Shown here piece after piece: positions 25,042 through 33,607 of a stretch of 64,000 bases of DNA (position 1 is the first letter of the stretch; each line of letters opens with the position of its first letter). The DNA is from Candidatus Fermentithermobacillaceae bacterium (GTDB taxonomy: Bacteria; Bacillota; Sulfobacillia; Fermentithermobacillales; DUSS01): NCBI GenBank assembly GCA_014896535.1, contig JADBKE010000013.1, positions 62,001 to 126,000 of the forward strand, written 5' to 3'. A program made the translations under genes and the position numbers. The notes below the pieces were generated by a model, which saw only the letters and a program-made list of their open reading frames with translations, did no database searches and was not told the origin of the DNA.

Positions 25042-25887
25042 ATGATCAATCCGTTCAAGCCCGAAATCGCGGTGATCACGGAGGTTTTCAAGGAGACCTC
25101 CGACACCACAACCTACACGTTCCGCTTTAAGGACGAAGAAACGAGGGAAACCTGGAGTTTTGAACCGGGTCAATTTAACATGATCACAGTCTTCGGCATC
25201 GGCGAGGCGCCGATCTCCATAAGCTCGGCTCCCAGCGACACGGGTTTCGTTCAACATACCGTGAGACACGTGGGAAACGTCACCAACGCCCTGGCGAAGA
25301 AAAAGCCCGGGGATGTCGTGGGAATCCGCGGGGCATATGGGACTGGGTGGCCGTTCCACCAGTTGTACGGTCGAAATGTCCTGATAGTCGCCGGAGGAAT
25401 CGGGCTTGCTCCCCTTCGACCTGTAATCCGGGAAGTAATGAGGCAGCGGGACAGGTTCAAAGAAGTAGAGGTCCTCTACGGTGCTCGCACCCCCGGAGAT
25501 ATGCTCTTCGTCAGAGAATTTCCCGAGTGGTCGGAGTACGTGAAACTGAGACTCACCGTGGACACGGTCCCTCCCGGGGTCAAGTGGGACCACAAAGTGG
25601 GAGTTGTGACCACTCTCTTTTCCGAGATGTCCAGTCAGCCGAGTAACACCGTGGTCCTGACCTGCGGCCCGGAGATCATGATGAAGTTCGTGGTACGTGG
25701 GCTACTGCATATGGGCTTCTCCCCCGACCGCATCTACGTCTCCATGGAACGCCGGATGCACTGTGGAGTGGGCAAGTGCGGGAGGTGCCAGATCGGTCCC
25801 AGGTTTACGTGCAAGGACGGCCCAGTGTTTGCGTACGAGGAGCTGGCGGCGCTTCCGGAAGAAGTGTTGGGAGGTGTTGGCAGGTGA
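25042..25887 (+). CDS. hydG: Sulfhydrogenase gamma subunit (FAD/NAD(P)-binding)
   Basis: A 281-residue ferredoxin-NADP reductase-like subunit. An FAD-binding barrel (FEPGQFNMITVFGIGEAPIS) is followed by an NAD(P)-binding half with IVAGGIGLAPLRPV and VLTCGPEIMMKFV. A 2Fe-2S site lies near the C terminus (MHCGVGKCGRCQIG). This subunit exchanges electrons with NAD(P)H. The 3' end overlaps the next gene by a GTGA, a translational-coupling layout. ATG 25042 is preceded by GGGGGGAGAG. Confidence 0.94.
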   Translation: MINPFKPEIAVITEVFKETSDTTTYTFRFKDEETRETWSFEPGQFNMITVFGIGEAPISISSAPSDTGFVQHTVRHVGNVTNALAKKKPGDVVGIRGAYGTGWPFHQLYGRNVLIVAGGIGLAPLRPVIREVMRQRDRFKEVEVLYGARTPGDMLFVREFPEWSEYVKLRLTVDTVPPGVKWDHKVGVVTTLFSEMSSQPSNTVVLTCGPEIMMKFVVRGLLHMGFSPDRIYVSMERRMHCGVGKCGRCQIGPRFTCKDGPVFAYEELAALPEEVLGGVGR

Positions 25888-26648
25888 GCACCAAGCTTAA
25901 AGTAAGCGTGTACAAGTTGAGTTCTTGCGCGGGGTGCCAGCTCGAGTTTTTAAACCTCGAACCCGTGCTCCTGGATCTCGTGGGAGCTATAGAATTCAGC
26001 TATTTCCCGATGGCGCGGAGGCGGTACGAGCCCGGGCCGTACGACATAGGGTTCGTCGAGGGGGCCGTCACGTGCGGCGAAGAGATCGAAAGGCTTAAGA
26101 AGGCCAGGCAAGAATGTCGAATCCTGGTCGCCCTAGGATCATGCGCGTGCTACGGAGGTTTGCCTTCGATCAAGAACTGGACGCCGGAGCGGGTTATCGT
26201 CTCCCGCGTTTACGAGAACTCCTCGCTGATACACTCCATCAAAGCTTACGGGATAGACGAGTATGTCCAGGTGGATGCATATCTCAAAGGATGCCCTGTA
26301 AACAAGGATGAACTCGTGGAGTTCATAAAGGGAACCCTTTTAGGTATCAGACCCCGTCTGAGACCGCACAGCGTGTGCGTGGAATGCAAGCTCAACGAGT
26401 ACGAGTGCATCTCCGTGATCAAGCGGGAACCGTGTATGGGACCCGTGACTACCGCGGGGTGTGGCGCCCTATGTCCGTCCCGGGGCAAGGCGTGCGACGG
26501 ATGCCGGGGGCCCGCCAACGATGCCAACGCCGAGTCGCTGGCCCGAACGTTTTCCGAATACGGACTTCACAGGAGCGACATCGTCCGGCGGTTCCGAAAG
26601 TTCGCCGGACTCACCCAGGAGTTCTCTAGAGGAGCTGACGCCGTATGA
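25884..26648 (+). CDS. hydD: Sulfhydrogenase delta subunit (NiFe hydrogenase small subunit)
   Basis: A 254-residue small subunit carrying Fe-S clusters close to the NiFe site. Ligands are visible in SSCAGCQLEF, ALGSCACYGG, GCPVNKDE, CVECKLNEYECI and the late CGALCPSRGKACDGCRGP cluster segment. There is no twin-arginine signal, so the enzyme is cytoplasmic. GTG 25884 overlaps the hydG stop, and ATGA joins its end with the next gene. The in-frame upstream extension seen to 25776 lies in hydG and is rejected. Confidence 0.93.
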   Translation: MSTKLKVSVYKLSSCAGCQLEFLNLEPVLLDLVGAIEFSYFPMARRRYEPGPYDIGFVEGAVTCGEEIERLKKARQECRILVALGSCACYGGLPSIKNWTPERVIVSRVYENSSLIHSIKAYGIDEYVQVDAYLKGCPVNKDELVEFIKGTLLGIRPRLRPHSVCVECKLNEYECISVIKREPCMGPVTTAGCGALCPSRGKACDGCRGPANDANAESLARTFSEYGLHRSDIVRRFRKFAGLTQEFSRGADAV

Positions 26649-27934
26649 CCACAGGGGATATCAAAGTTGATTACCTGGCCAGGGTCGAGGGAGAAGGGGC
26701 TCTGGACATAAGGGTCAAAGATGGGGAGATCGTGGACCTAAAGCTCAGGATATTCGAGCCTCCCCGGTTCTTTCAAGGATTTCTCGTCGGGCGGAAGTAT
26801 GACGAGGTTCCGGGAATCGTTTCGCGTATCTGCGGAATTTGTCCTGTCTCCCATCAGATAACGGCCATCCAGGCTCTGGAGGATGCTTTCGGGGTAAGGC
26901 CCAGTTTGCAGACGAAGAGACTGAGAAAGCTCCTCGCGCTCAGCCAGTGGATTCAGAGCCATACGTTGCATATCTATATGCTCGCTCTTCCCGATTTTCT
27001 GGGATACGAAAGCATCCTAGCCATGGCCCAGGACCACATGGACGCGGTGAAGAGGGCGCTGAAACTGAAGAGGCTGGGTAACGACCTTACCGTGCTTCTG
27101 GGCGGTCGCGAGGTTCATCCCGTCACGGCCGTTATCAACGGCTTTACGAGCTTGCCTCCGGTTGAAGAATTGCGCGCCATCCAGAGGCGCCTGGAAGATG
27201 CGCTCGACGATGCCGTCGAGACTGTCCGGCTGTGTGCTTCCCTGGAAGTCCCGGACTTTTCGTGGGACGCCGAGCACGTCGCCTTGAGGAGCGAAGAAGG
27301 ATACGCCGTAAACGAGGGAAGGCTTGTTTCCACAAAGGGGCTGGATATCCCCGCGTGGGAGTACAGGAGTCATATCAAGGAAAAGCAGGTTCCGCACTCC
27401 AACGCCCTTCATTCATACATCGTGGGGCGTGGTTCTTTCCTCGTCGGCCCTCTCGCGAGGGTGAACCTGAACGCCGACAGGTTGTCGCCCCGGGCCAAGG
27501 AAGCTATGAAGGCGTCGGGCGTTCGGTTCCCCAGTTTCAACCCGTTCCACAGCGCGCTAGCTAGAGCTATTGAGCTGGTCCACGCCATAGAAGAGTCCAT
27601 ACGGATCATTGACGACCTCGACGAGCTCGTTCCGGAAGACAGCGGGTACTCCATAAAACCCGGGCAGGGTTTCGCTATCACCGAGGCTCCTCGCGGCGCC
27701 CTGTACCACAGTTACAAAGTTAACGACCAGGGTCTCATAGAAGCGGCGGACATAGTCTCTCCCACAGCTCACAATGTAAACAATATGGAGGAGGACCTCC
27801 GGAGGTTCGTCCCCAGAGTGCTTGACTTGCCTCACGATGAAGCTACCCTGAAGTGCGAGATGGTGGTCCGCAATTACGACCCGTGTATCTCGTGCTCGGT
27901 GCATTTCCTCAAGCTAAACATCGTGAGGGAGTAA
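26645..27934 (+). CDS. hydA: Sulfhydrogenase alpha subunit (NiFe hydrogenase large subunit)
   Basis: A 429-residue catalytic subunit. The four nickel ligands lie in RICGICPVSH near residue 60 and DPCISCSVH at the C terminus. The chain continues ten residues after the final His (FLKLNIVRE and so on), which a maturation protease removes after metal insertion, and such a protease gene follows at once. Group 3b enzymes are bidirectional NAD(P)-linked hydrogenases, some also reducing sulfur. Confidence 0.95.
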   Translation: MTTGDIKVDYLARVEGEGALDIRVKDGEIVDLKLRIFEPPRFFQGFLVGRKYDEVPGIVSRICGICPVSHQITAIQALEDAFGVRPSLQTKRLRKLLALSQWIQSHTLHIYMLALPDFLGYESILAMAQDHMDAVKRALKLKRLGNDLTVLLGGREVHPVTAVINGFTSLPPVEELRAIQRRLEDALDDAVETVRLCASLEVPDFSWDAEHVALRSEEGYAVNEGRLVSTKGLDIPAWEYRSHIKEKQVPHSNALHSYIVGRGSFLVGPLARVNLNADRLSPRAKEAMKASGVRFPSFNPFHSALARAIELVHAIEESIRIIDDLDELVPEDSGYSIKPGQGFAITEAPRGALYHSYKVNDQGLIEAADIVSPTAHNVNNMEEDLRRFVPRVLDLPHDEATLKCEMVVRNYDPCISCSVHFLKLNIVRE

Positions 27935-27945
27935 CGGCAGGGCAT

Positions 27946-28431
27946 ATGGACGTGGTCATCGTGTGCTGCGGGAACCCGTTGGCCGGAGACGACGGGGTGG
28001 GCTCCAGGATTGCCCGGGGTCTCGAGCGGGCGTTGCGTGAACGGCCGGATCTATGCGGGAAAAACGTGCTCTTGGTGGACGCGGGAACCCCGGGACTGGG
28101 TCTCATCGACCTCATAAGGGGCAGGGATCTCGCCATCGTGGTGGATGCGGTTAAGTCGGGTTCCCCGCCCGGAACGGTCATCACAGGGCGGGTAGAAGAG
28201 ACCATCCCGAAGCTCCGGCGGGGATGGTCTCTGCACAGCTTGGGCGTTACGGAATCCCTTGAACTCGGTCGGCTCGTAGAACCAGACGATATGCCCCGGG
28301 ACATCCTGTTAGTCGGCGTGGAGGTGGGTGATGCAACTCCGGGTAAAATCGGACTCACCCCGCCGGTGGAAGCTGCCGTTCCTCGAGCTATAGAGGAGGT
28401 CGTCCGGCTGATCAATGAAAACGCCGTGTGA
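27946..28431 (+). CDS. Hydrogenase maturation protease
   Basis: A 161-residue HycI/HoxM-type endopeptidase. It has the opening VIVCCGNPLAGDDGVG, with the conserved Asp, the mid segment LLVDAGTPGLGLIDLIRG with the second metal-binding Asp, and a Ser-Leu-His near WSLHSLGVTESL, which carries the third ligand. It should trim the C terminus of HydA just upstream. ATG 27946 is the family start; the longer frame reads into hydA. The hypABCDEF genes are not in this window. Confidence 0.92.
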   Translation: MDVVIVCCGNPLAGDDGVGSRIARGLERALRERPDLCGKNVLLVDAGTPGLGLIDLIRGRDLAIVVDAVKSGSPPGTVITGRVEETIPKLRRGWSLHSLGVTESLELGRLVEPDDMPRDILLVGVEVGDATPGKIGLTPPVEAAVPRAIEEVVRLINENAV

Positions 28432-28450
28432 TGCTTCGTCCGTAACGAGA

Positions 28451-28508
28451 CGCGCGATATACCCCTCGGAAAGCTCGAACCGCTCCCGACCGCTTTGGAT
28501 ATCGCGCG
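28451..28508. repeat. Perfect 10-bp inverted repeat between convergent genes
   Basis: CGCGCGATAT at 28451-28460 and ATATCGCGCG at 28499-28508, separated by 38 bp, lie between the hydrogenase operon and the converging M42 gene. No T-tract follows. This could be a weak bidirectional terminator or a protein site. Confidence 0.4.
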
Positions 28509-28603
28509 GGACGACGCCGACCAACTTTACAGTCGGTATTCCGGGGATCCTCACCTCGGACCGGCAACGTCGCCGGTAAAGACGGTTAGCGCCGAGTCGT
28601 CCC

Positions 28604-29662
28604 CTATTCGCTCAGCACATATGCCGTCACAAGCCTGGCCGTCGCGAGCAGGCCCTCCTTGTGAGTTCGCTCGTGGGAATGGGAAGCGTCCACGCCCGGA
28701 CCTATGCAGGCGCACCTCACATCGTGGCCGGACCTCAGCACGGCCCCGGCATCCGAGCCGTAGTACGGAAAGACGTCCACCACGTAAGGGATGTTGTGCT
28801 TCTCGCACAGGTCTTCCAGATACTTCCGGAGCTCGTAATCGTACGGCCCGCTGCTGTCTTTGGCGCAAATGGACACGGTATATTCGCTGCCGAGCAGTCC
28901 GTCGCCCACGCATCCCATATCCACCGCAACGAACTCCCTTACAGTTTCCGGGATGCCGAAAGACGCGCCGTGGCCTACTTCCTCGTAGTTGCTGATGAAA
29001 AAGTGGGTGGTGTAGGCGGGGGTAAGTTTTTTGTCCGCGAGGTATTTGGCACATCCCAGTAAGACCGCGACCGAAGCCTTGTCATCCAGGTGCCTTGACT
29101 TCACGAACCCGGACGTTGTCACCTCGGTCCGCGGGTCGAACACGACGAAGTCGCCCGGTCGGATGCCCAGGCTCATGACGTCTTCCTTGCTCTTGACTTT
29201 TTCATCGATGCGCACTTCCATGTTGTCTGCGTTTCGTTCGATTTTGCTGGTTTCCTGGCCCCACACGTGAGAGGCTGCTTTCGTCACCAGGATGGTTCCG
29301 GTATACCTCCTGCCGTTGCTTGCCTTGATGACCACGCGCTCCCCATCCAGGCTCGGCCAGGGAGATCCACCGATGAGACTCAACTTCAGCCTGCCGTTGC
29401 TTTTCACCTCGAAGACCATCGCGCCCAACGTATCCACGTGGGCCGACAGTGCCCGCTCGTTTCCTTCCTTCCTGCCCGGGATGGTCACGAGAAGAGCCCC
29501 TTTGTTTGTGAGGACGGGTTTGTATCCCAGCTGTTCGAACTCGGCTTTGACCCATTCCACCGCTTCTTTCGTATCTCCGCTGGGGCTCGGGATTTGGCAG
29601 AGAGTCACCAGTTTGCTGGTGATGTATTCGATGTCGGGGATGTCGGGTGAGACGTTGATCAT
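28604..29662 (-). CDS. M42 family metallo-aminopeptidase
   Basis: About 352 residues, the usual length. The family's metal-binding motifs are in order: SAHVDTLGAMV, KSRHLDDKASVA, ISNYEEVGHGASFG and FVAVDMGCVGDG, and a late HERTHKEG supplies the last His. M42 enzymes form large tetrahedral complexes and remove N-terminal residues from peptides; annotations often call them cellulases by mistake. I start at ATG 29662, 9 bases after AGGAGG; ATG 29668 and the longer frame are less favourable. Confidence 0.93.
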   Translation of the reverse strand: MINVSPDIPDIEYITSKLVTLCQIPSPSGDTKEAVEWVKAEFEQLGYKPVLTNKGALLVTIPGRKEGNERALSAHVDTLGAMVFEVKSNGRLKLSLIGGSPWPSLDGERVVIKASNGRRYTGTILVTKAASHVWGQETSKIERNADNMEVRIDEKVKSKEDVMSLGIRPGDFVVFDPRTEVTTSGFVKSRHLDDKASVAVLLGCAKYLADKKLTPAYTTHFFISNYEEVGHGASFGIPETVREFVAVDMGCVGDGLLGSEYTVSICAKDSSGPYDYELRKYLEDLCEKHNIPYVVDVFPYYGSDAGAVLRSGHDVRCACIGPGVDASHSHERTHKEGLLATARLVTAYVLSE

Positions 29663-30105
29663 TAACATGACCTCCTTAGTCAGGTCGACAGTCAAGTCGC
29701 CACACAGAAAACCGGCCTCACGGCAAGCCTAACCCACAGTTCTTTTCTCGAAAGATCGGTTGAACTCCTTCACTTCGCATGGCGAAAAGAAATACCATAC
29801 CGCCGGGACGATGAGTTGCCACGAGTTACAGAGTCATAAGGAGTCACGGGGGTATGACGACTAACGAGGGGCCGCAACGAGTTCACGCATGACCGCCAGT
29901 GCGAAGGCGCTGATTCGGCGAATGTCAGCCCGGCCGACACCGGGTCGTTTGTGGCAACCGAACCGTTGGAGGAGCAACCGAGGCGTGGTCAGTTTGATCG
30001 TTGCAGTCGAGATTCCTCGCCTCAGAAATAGGTAGCGGCAGCTAGGAGAATGATTATCGCGTAGTAGATGGTGTAAGATATAGAGGCAAAGGGAGCTGAT
30101 CTGAT
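29663..30105. other. Intergenic region, divergent M42 and PerR genes
   Basis: About 440 bp with no gene recognised on either strand. It must hold both divergent promoters. The only element noticed is the Fur-like motif at 30046-30058, listed separately. Confidence 0.45.
30046..30058. promoter_or_regulatory. Possible Fur/PerR-like operator half
   Basis: GAGAATGATTATC resembles two hexamers of the Fur consensus (GATAATGATTATC) with one mismatch. It lies 50 bp before the Fur/PerR gene, so self-regulation would be possible. Confidence 0.35.
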
Positions 30106-30564
30106 TTGGAGACTATTGTGAAAAGGCTGAGAGACGCAGGACTTAAGGTAACGCCTCAGCGGCTTGCCATATACACAGCGCTTCTGGACACAAGGGCCCA
30201 CCCGACCGCCGAGGAGATTTGCAGGGTGGTTAAGAAGTCCATTCCCGGCCTGAGCTTCAACACGGTTTACAAGACGCTCCTGAGCCTCGAAGAAAAGGGC
30301 TTAGTCCAGCGGCTTGACGTTGGACAGGGCTGCGACAGGTTCGATGCTAACACCAGGTCTCACGTGCACCTGGTCTGCCTGAAGTGCGGCAAGGTGAGCG
30401 ACTTCGGTGACGACACTCCCGCGTGCGTGGCCGACCTCACCGGCAGGATAAAGCGGGAAAGTGACTGGGACGTCCGTGCCGCGTCCTTCGTTGCGTACGG
30501 TTACTGTCCGGAATGCAAGGGGACGGGTACGACAGAGCCCATCCCCGGCCAGTCTCAGCCTTAA
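30106..30564 (+). CDS. Fur family transcriptional regulator, PerR-like
   Basis: A 152-residue Fur-type repressor. Residues about 1-80 form the winged helix (LKVTPQRLAIYTALL, HPTAEEICRVV, LSFNTVYKTLLSLEEKGLV). The dimerisation part has the sensing-site pattern CDRFDANTRSHVHLVCLKCG, then a second CPEC pair, which together form the structural zinc site. The RFDANT-x-x-H-x-H layout, with Asp, fits the PerR branch (peroxide sensing by Fe-catalysed His oxidation). A C-terminal tail of about 12 residues is Pro/Gln-rich. TTG 30106 is taken; GTG 30118 is the alternative. Confidence 0.9.
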   Translation: METIVKRLRDAGLKVTPQRLAIYTALLDTRAHPTAEEICRVVKKSIPGLSFNTVYKTLLSLEEKGLVQRLDVGQGCDRFDANTRSHVHLVCLKCGKVSDFGDDTPACVADLTGRIKRESDWDVRAASFVAYGYCPECKGTGTTEPIPGQSQP

Positions 30565-30574
30565 AGAGGCAGCC

Positions 30575-31036
30575 TCAGCGGACGGGATTTAAGGCGAGCT
30601 CCGCTGCGCTCAGAACGGCGGACGTAACGGCAGCCGTGCCCGACGGGGCCGAAACGACCCTAGCTTGAAGTTTGTAAAGAACCGGTGTCAAGCCAGCGGC
30701 AGATGCGGGGTACAGGTCAACGTACTGGAGATTCACGTGGTTGTAGACAACGAAGCCGAAAACCAGAGCAGCTCCGGAGATGGATTGCATCGCCGAATGA
30801 ATCACGGTGTCATCCCTGGTGATCTCAAACAGCACGTTGGCAGAGCCGCCGCCGGTGAACGAAAAGAACCAGTCCACTGAGGCGTTCAGCCATACCCGAT
30901 CGGTGGGGCTGTTCACCAGCACTACCGCAGAAGCTATGACCACCGGCGACGCAGAGAGATTGCGGGTAACCACCGGTTCGTTGAACTGGAATTCCCGGAC
31001 CAGTCCTCTTTCGACGATAAGACAAGCAGGGAGCAT
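30575..31036 (-). CDS. Paralogue 3 of a tandem unknown beta-rich family
   Basis: A 153-residue protein with no cysteine pattern or membrane helix. It has a short hydrophilic head, EFQFNEP, then repeated short strands. Core motifs shared with the two genes upstream are TDRVWLNASVDWFFSF, GSANVLFEITRDD, a QSISG segment, HVNLQYVDLYP, and a C-terminal LSAAEL-like end. All have features of a small beta-sandwich. Function unknown. The ATG at 31036 follows AAAGGAGAG. The gene lies last in a three-gene set transcribed leftward. Confidence 0.75.
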   Translation of the reverse strand: MLPACLIVERGLVREFQFNEPVVTRNLSASPVVIASAVVLVNSPTDRVWLNASVDWFFSFTGGGSANVLFEITRDDTVIHSAMQSISGAALVFGFVVYNHVNLQYVDLYPASAAGLTPVLYKLQARVVSAPSGTAAVTSAVLSAAELALNPVR

Positions 31037-31075
31037 GCGTTTCTCTCCTTTCGTCAAAACTTCCCGTGCCACCTA

Positions 31076-31564
31076 CTATCCGACCGGATTCCTTTCGATT
31101 TCCGCAGCAGAAAGCGTAACGGGACCGGCCGTAAAGACATTGGCGACGGACGCTTGCGCGCGCAAGGTATACGTAACCCTGGTCGGATACGCGACGGGAG
31201 TGGTATCCACGTGCTCGCAGTGGGCTACATTGTGAACGTTAACTGTTGTGGGAACGGCTGTGGCCGAGTTGACCGATTGCCTGGTCTCGTAGACAACCGT
31301 TCCGTCTCGCAGTATCTGAAAGGTGGCTTCCGCCACGCCGACAGCGCTGAACGTCGCGTACCAGCCTACGGTACCGTTCACCCACACTCTGTCCGTGCTA
31401 TCGTCCACCGTCAGGGTAACCGAGACCAGGTTCACGAACCCTGGGGCCACCGGCAGGGCCACGGGCGGAGTCGCACTGCCGAACGTAGGATACCGTTCGT
31501 CCACCTGGAGTTCGGTGAGGATGCCCCTCTCTGACCGGAGGGTGGGATTGCCGCTATCGGACAC
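31076..31564 (-). CDS. Paralogue 2 of a tandem unknown beta-rich family
   Basis: A 162-residue protein. Shared core: GILTELQVDE, STDRVWVNGTVGWYATFSAV, AEATFQILRDGTVV, a RQSVNSA segment, NVHNVAHCEHVD and a TAGPVTLSAAEIERNPVG end. GTG 31564 follows AAGGAGG. The in-frame extension to 31615 is untranslated leader. It sits 40-90 bp from its paralogues on each side, so a single operon is likely. A spore-surface role is a guess from the company it keeps; nothing in the sequence proves it. Confidence 0.75.
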   Translation of the reverse strand: MSDSGNPTLRSERGILTELQVDERYPTFGSATPPVALPVAPGFVNLVSVTLTVDDSTDRVWVNGTVGWYATFSAVGVAEATFQILRDGTVVYETRQSVNSATAVPTTVNVHNVAHCEHVDTTPVAYPTRVTYTLRAQASVANVFTAGPVTLSAAEIERNPVG

Positions 31565-31654
31565 TTGTGTCCCCTCCTTCGTGAAAAAGATCCCGTGGAT
31601 TCTCCAAAGCCACACAAACTGAGGCAGGCCTGGTGCCGAGCGTCACGGCTAAGG

Positions 31655-32110
31655 TTAGATCTCCGCCACCGACAGCGTCACCGGGCCGGACGTGAAGATC
31701 GGGCCCACGGCCTCGGTTGTCGCTGCGAAACTGTAAGTCACCGGCGTCAGGGCGGTCACCGCAGTTCCGGAGAGCGGTACGTCGACGTACTGGAGGTGTA
31801 CGACATTGGATACGGTTGCTGCCCCCGCGATGGGATTGAAAACCGATTGAACCGCGGAAAACACCGCTACTCCGTTTCGATAGATCGTGAACGTCACGTT
31901 AGCCGAACCGAGGGCGCTGAACGTTACGTACCACCTGGCGGTGGCATTGACCCACACCCTGTCCTCGGAATCGTCAAGCAAGACGTAAGTTGTGGCGAGG
32001 GTGTAGCTGAAAAGATTTGCCGGAGTACCGGTGGGCGCTGACAGCGGCTCATTGAAGCGAAACTCGGTAAGCGTTCCACTCCTTAGCAACGGCAAAGGGG
32101 AAAGAGGCAT
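31655..32110 (-). CDS. Paralogue 1 of a tandem unknown beta-rich family
   Basis: A 151-residue protein and the first gene of the set. It shows the family features most cleanly: SGTLTEFRFNEPLSAP, SEDRVWVNATARWYVTFSAL, SANVTFTIYRNGVAV, AVQSVFNP, VSNVVHLQYVDVPLSG, PVTYSFAAT and SGPVTLSVAEI. Regular alternation of hydrophobic and polar residues suggests a jelly-roll or similar beta-sandwich. ATG 32110 follows GGGAGG by 8 bases. Confidence 0.75.
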   Translation of the reverse strand: MPLSPLPLLRSGTLTEFRFNEPLSAPTGTPANLFSYTLATTYVLLDDSEDRVWVNATARWYVTFSALGSANVTFTIYRNGVAVFSAVQSVFNPIAGAATVSNVVHLQYVDVPLSGTAVTALTPVTYSFAATTEAVGPIFTSGPVTLSVAEI

Positions 32111-32150
32111 GGGGAAAACCTCCCTTATCCGTGATGCTCGTAGCCTTACC

Positions 32151-32750
32151 TCATTGGTATTCGGGTGGACGGAAAAAGGTTACACGTTGGAGAAGTTTTC
32201 TCCACGGGGAACGGATGTCGCGGTCGAGGTTACGCGATTGCCACGCGACGTCGCTGCAAATGAGCGGATCCGATACCAGTATCCTCCACGCCTCCAGCAC
32301 TCTCTGGCGGAACTCACTTCGCAACGGATGCTTTTGGGGATATCTTACGAGCGGGCAGAGGAAAACTCCGTTGAGGACGTCCAACCGGACGGTGAGGTTT
32401 CCGCGGAGGTCCATATACGGCATAAGGGGAAAAGTCCGGCACTGAATCGGCCTTTTTTCTCTCGGGCAGTTTGAATTGCATTCCACGAACGCGACGTAAC
32501 CTTTCCATTCGGGTGGAAAGTCCTGATCCTCTGCCTGCTTGAAGCTCCACTTCAGCCACGGTTCGTTGCCGGTAAACAGTTTTTCCTCACCGGGCAGAAG
32601 GTACATGCCTACCCCCGGCTGGTACTCCTGGCAGCAGCGCTTGGCGCAAAGGTCACCGCAGTCGAAATCCAGGGGCGACGTATCCAGGATTTCGTAGACG
32701 CGCCTGTAGTCGTCGGGGGTGAGGATCGACCTCACCATGTTGGGGTGCAT
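32151..32750 (-). CDS. Cysteine-cluster protein (YkgJ-like)
   Basis: A 199-residue cytosolic protein with eight or more conserved-looking cysteines: FDCGDLCAKRCCQ near residue 31, FVECNSNCPREKRPIQCRTFPL in the middle and FLCPL thereafter. GMYLLPGEE follows the first cluster. The order CxxxCxxCC...C...C...C resembles the YkgJ/UPF0153 putative metal- or Fe-S-chelating family, though the protein is longer. The role is unknown. The ribosome site (AAGTGAG) is weak; ATG 32738 is possible. Confidence 0.65.
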   Translation of the reverse strand: MHPNMVRSILTPDDYRRVYEILDTSPLDFDCGDLCAKRCCQEYQPGVGMYLLPGEEKLFTGNEPWLKWSFKQAEDQDFPPEWKGYVAFVECNSNCPREKRPIQCRTFPLMPYMDLRGNLTVRLDVLNGVFLCPLVRYPQKHPLRSEFRQRVLEAWRILVSDPLICSDVAWQSRNLDRDIRSPWRKLLQRVTFFRPPEYQ

Positions 32751-32758
32751 GAAATCTC

Positions 32759-32848
32759 ACTTCCGGTTACTCGTTTACCGGTACCCGCGGACCTGCCGGT
32801 AACGCCCAATTCACCGGTACTCGCGGCTCAACCGGTACCCACGAATTA
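32759..32848. repeat. 18-bp tandem repeat, five copies
   Basis: Units resembling ACCGGTACCCGCGGACCT begin at 32759, 32777, 32795, 32813 and 32831. The first is diverged. Each carries ACCGGTA, a near-palindrome. The array starts 9 bp before the start of the Cys-cluster gene (minus strand) and lies in its leader. Confidence 0.75.
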
Positions 32849-32938
32849 CCCGCACACACGGGCCGGCGTGCTCGCGCATCCGCTGTCTTCACAATTTTAA
32901 CGGACGCTCCTTCAAAGGCGAGATGCGTTTTCGACCAT

Positions 32939-33607
32939 TCACACTCGCGGATTTACCGTTTTCACCATCTTAACGAAGTGAAATTCGGTGCCTCCGATCC
33001 GAGTTGATCTTGGCGGCCTGGCGTCTTCAAAACCGAGCTTCCGGTACAGGTTTAAAGCAGCCGAATTTTCCACCTCGACATCCAACACCAGCCGCTTCGC
33101 CTCTGCGCTGGCCGCTCTCTTTTCCGCGTCAAGGAGAAGGGCCGTTGCTACGCCTTTGCCCCTGAACTCAGGGTAAACCGCCAGGCTCGAGACGTAAAAC
33201 TCGTCTTTCCCGGGCGACGTGAGGAGCCTATTTGCTTTGAGCAGGCGAGGGAGGACACCGATGAAACGCCCCCGGAAATAGTCGATAAGGAGTCTCCCGG
33301 TGTGCAGGAGAATGTCATTTCTCTGTTGGCCTGTGTATCCTAGCAGCATCCCTGCATTCTTTCCGTTAACGACGCCGAACCGCACCAATTCCCGGCTGAA
33401 CAGGTTCCGGTCCTGCCAGAATAAGTTTGTCATAAGGTCAGCTGCTTCGGGCCCGAAAACCGCCGGTAAAAACGATGGCCCGGACAGCAAAACCAGGTTG
33501 GCGAAATCTCGGGCGTCACTGCACTTCCCGTTTCGTATCAGCATAAGGTTGTGGATATCACTTCCAGAGCGAAAGTAGTGATATATGCCCGAGGCAACGT
33601 TTCTCAC
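32939..33607 (-). CDS. GNAT family N-acetyltransferase
   Basis: A 222-residue protein with a GNAT core in its C-terminal half: YVSSLAVYPEFRGKGVATAL (strand 4 and the acetyl-CoA loop R/Q-x-x-G-x-G/A), LLLDAEKRAASAEAKRLVLD and NSAALNLYRKLGFEDA. The N-terminal half is helical. No substrate can be proposed. The GTG at 33607 is the longest choice and has a poor ribosome site. Confidence 0.85.
   Translation of the reverse strand: MRNVASGIYHYFRSGSDIHNLMLIRNGKCSDARDFANLVLLSGPSFLPAVFGPEAADLMTNLFWQDRNLFSRELVRFGVVNGKNAGMLLGYTGQQRNDILLHTGRLLIDYFRGRFIGVLPRLLKANRLLTSPGKDEFYVSSLAVYPEFRGKGVATALLLDAEKRAASAEAKRLVLDVEVENSAALNLYRKLGFEDARPPRSTRIGGTEFHFVKMVKTVNPRV

Noticed and set aside
28309-28554. Minus-strand frame of 81 residues beginning MRIPGIPTVKLVGVV
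   Set aside because: Its first half looks protein-like, but it overlaps the 3' end of the hydrogenase protease gene by about 120 bp on the opposite strand and matches no family I know.
30000-30100. Small hydrophobic peptide on the minus strand upstream of the PerR-like gene (IYYAIIILLAAATYF)
   Set aside because: No start codon with a ribosome site could be found in frame.
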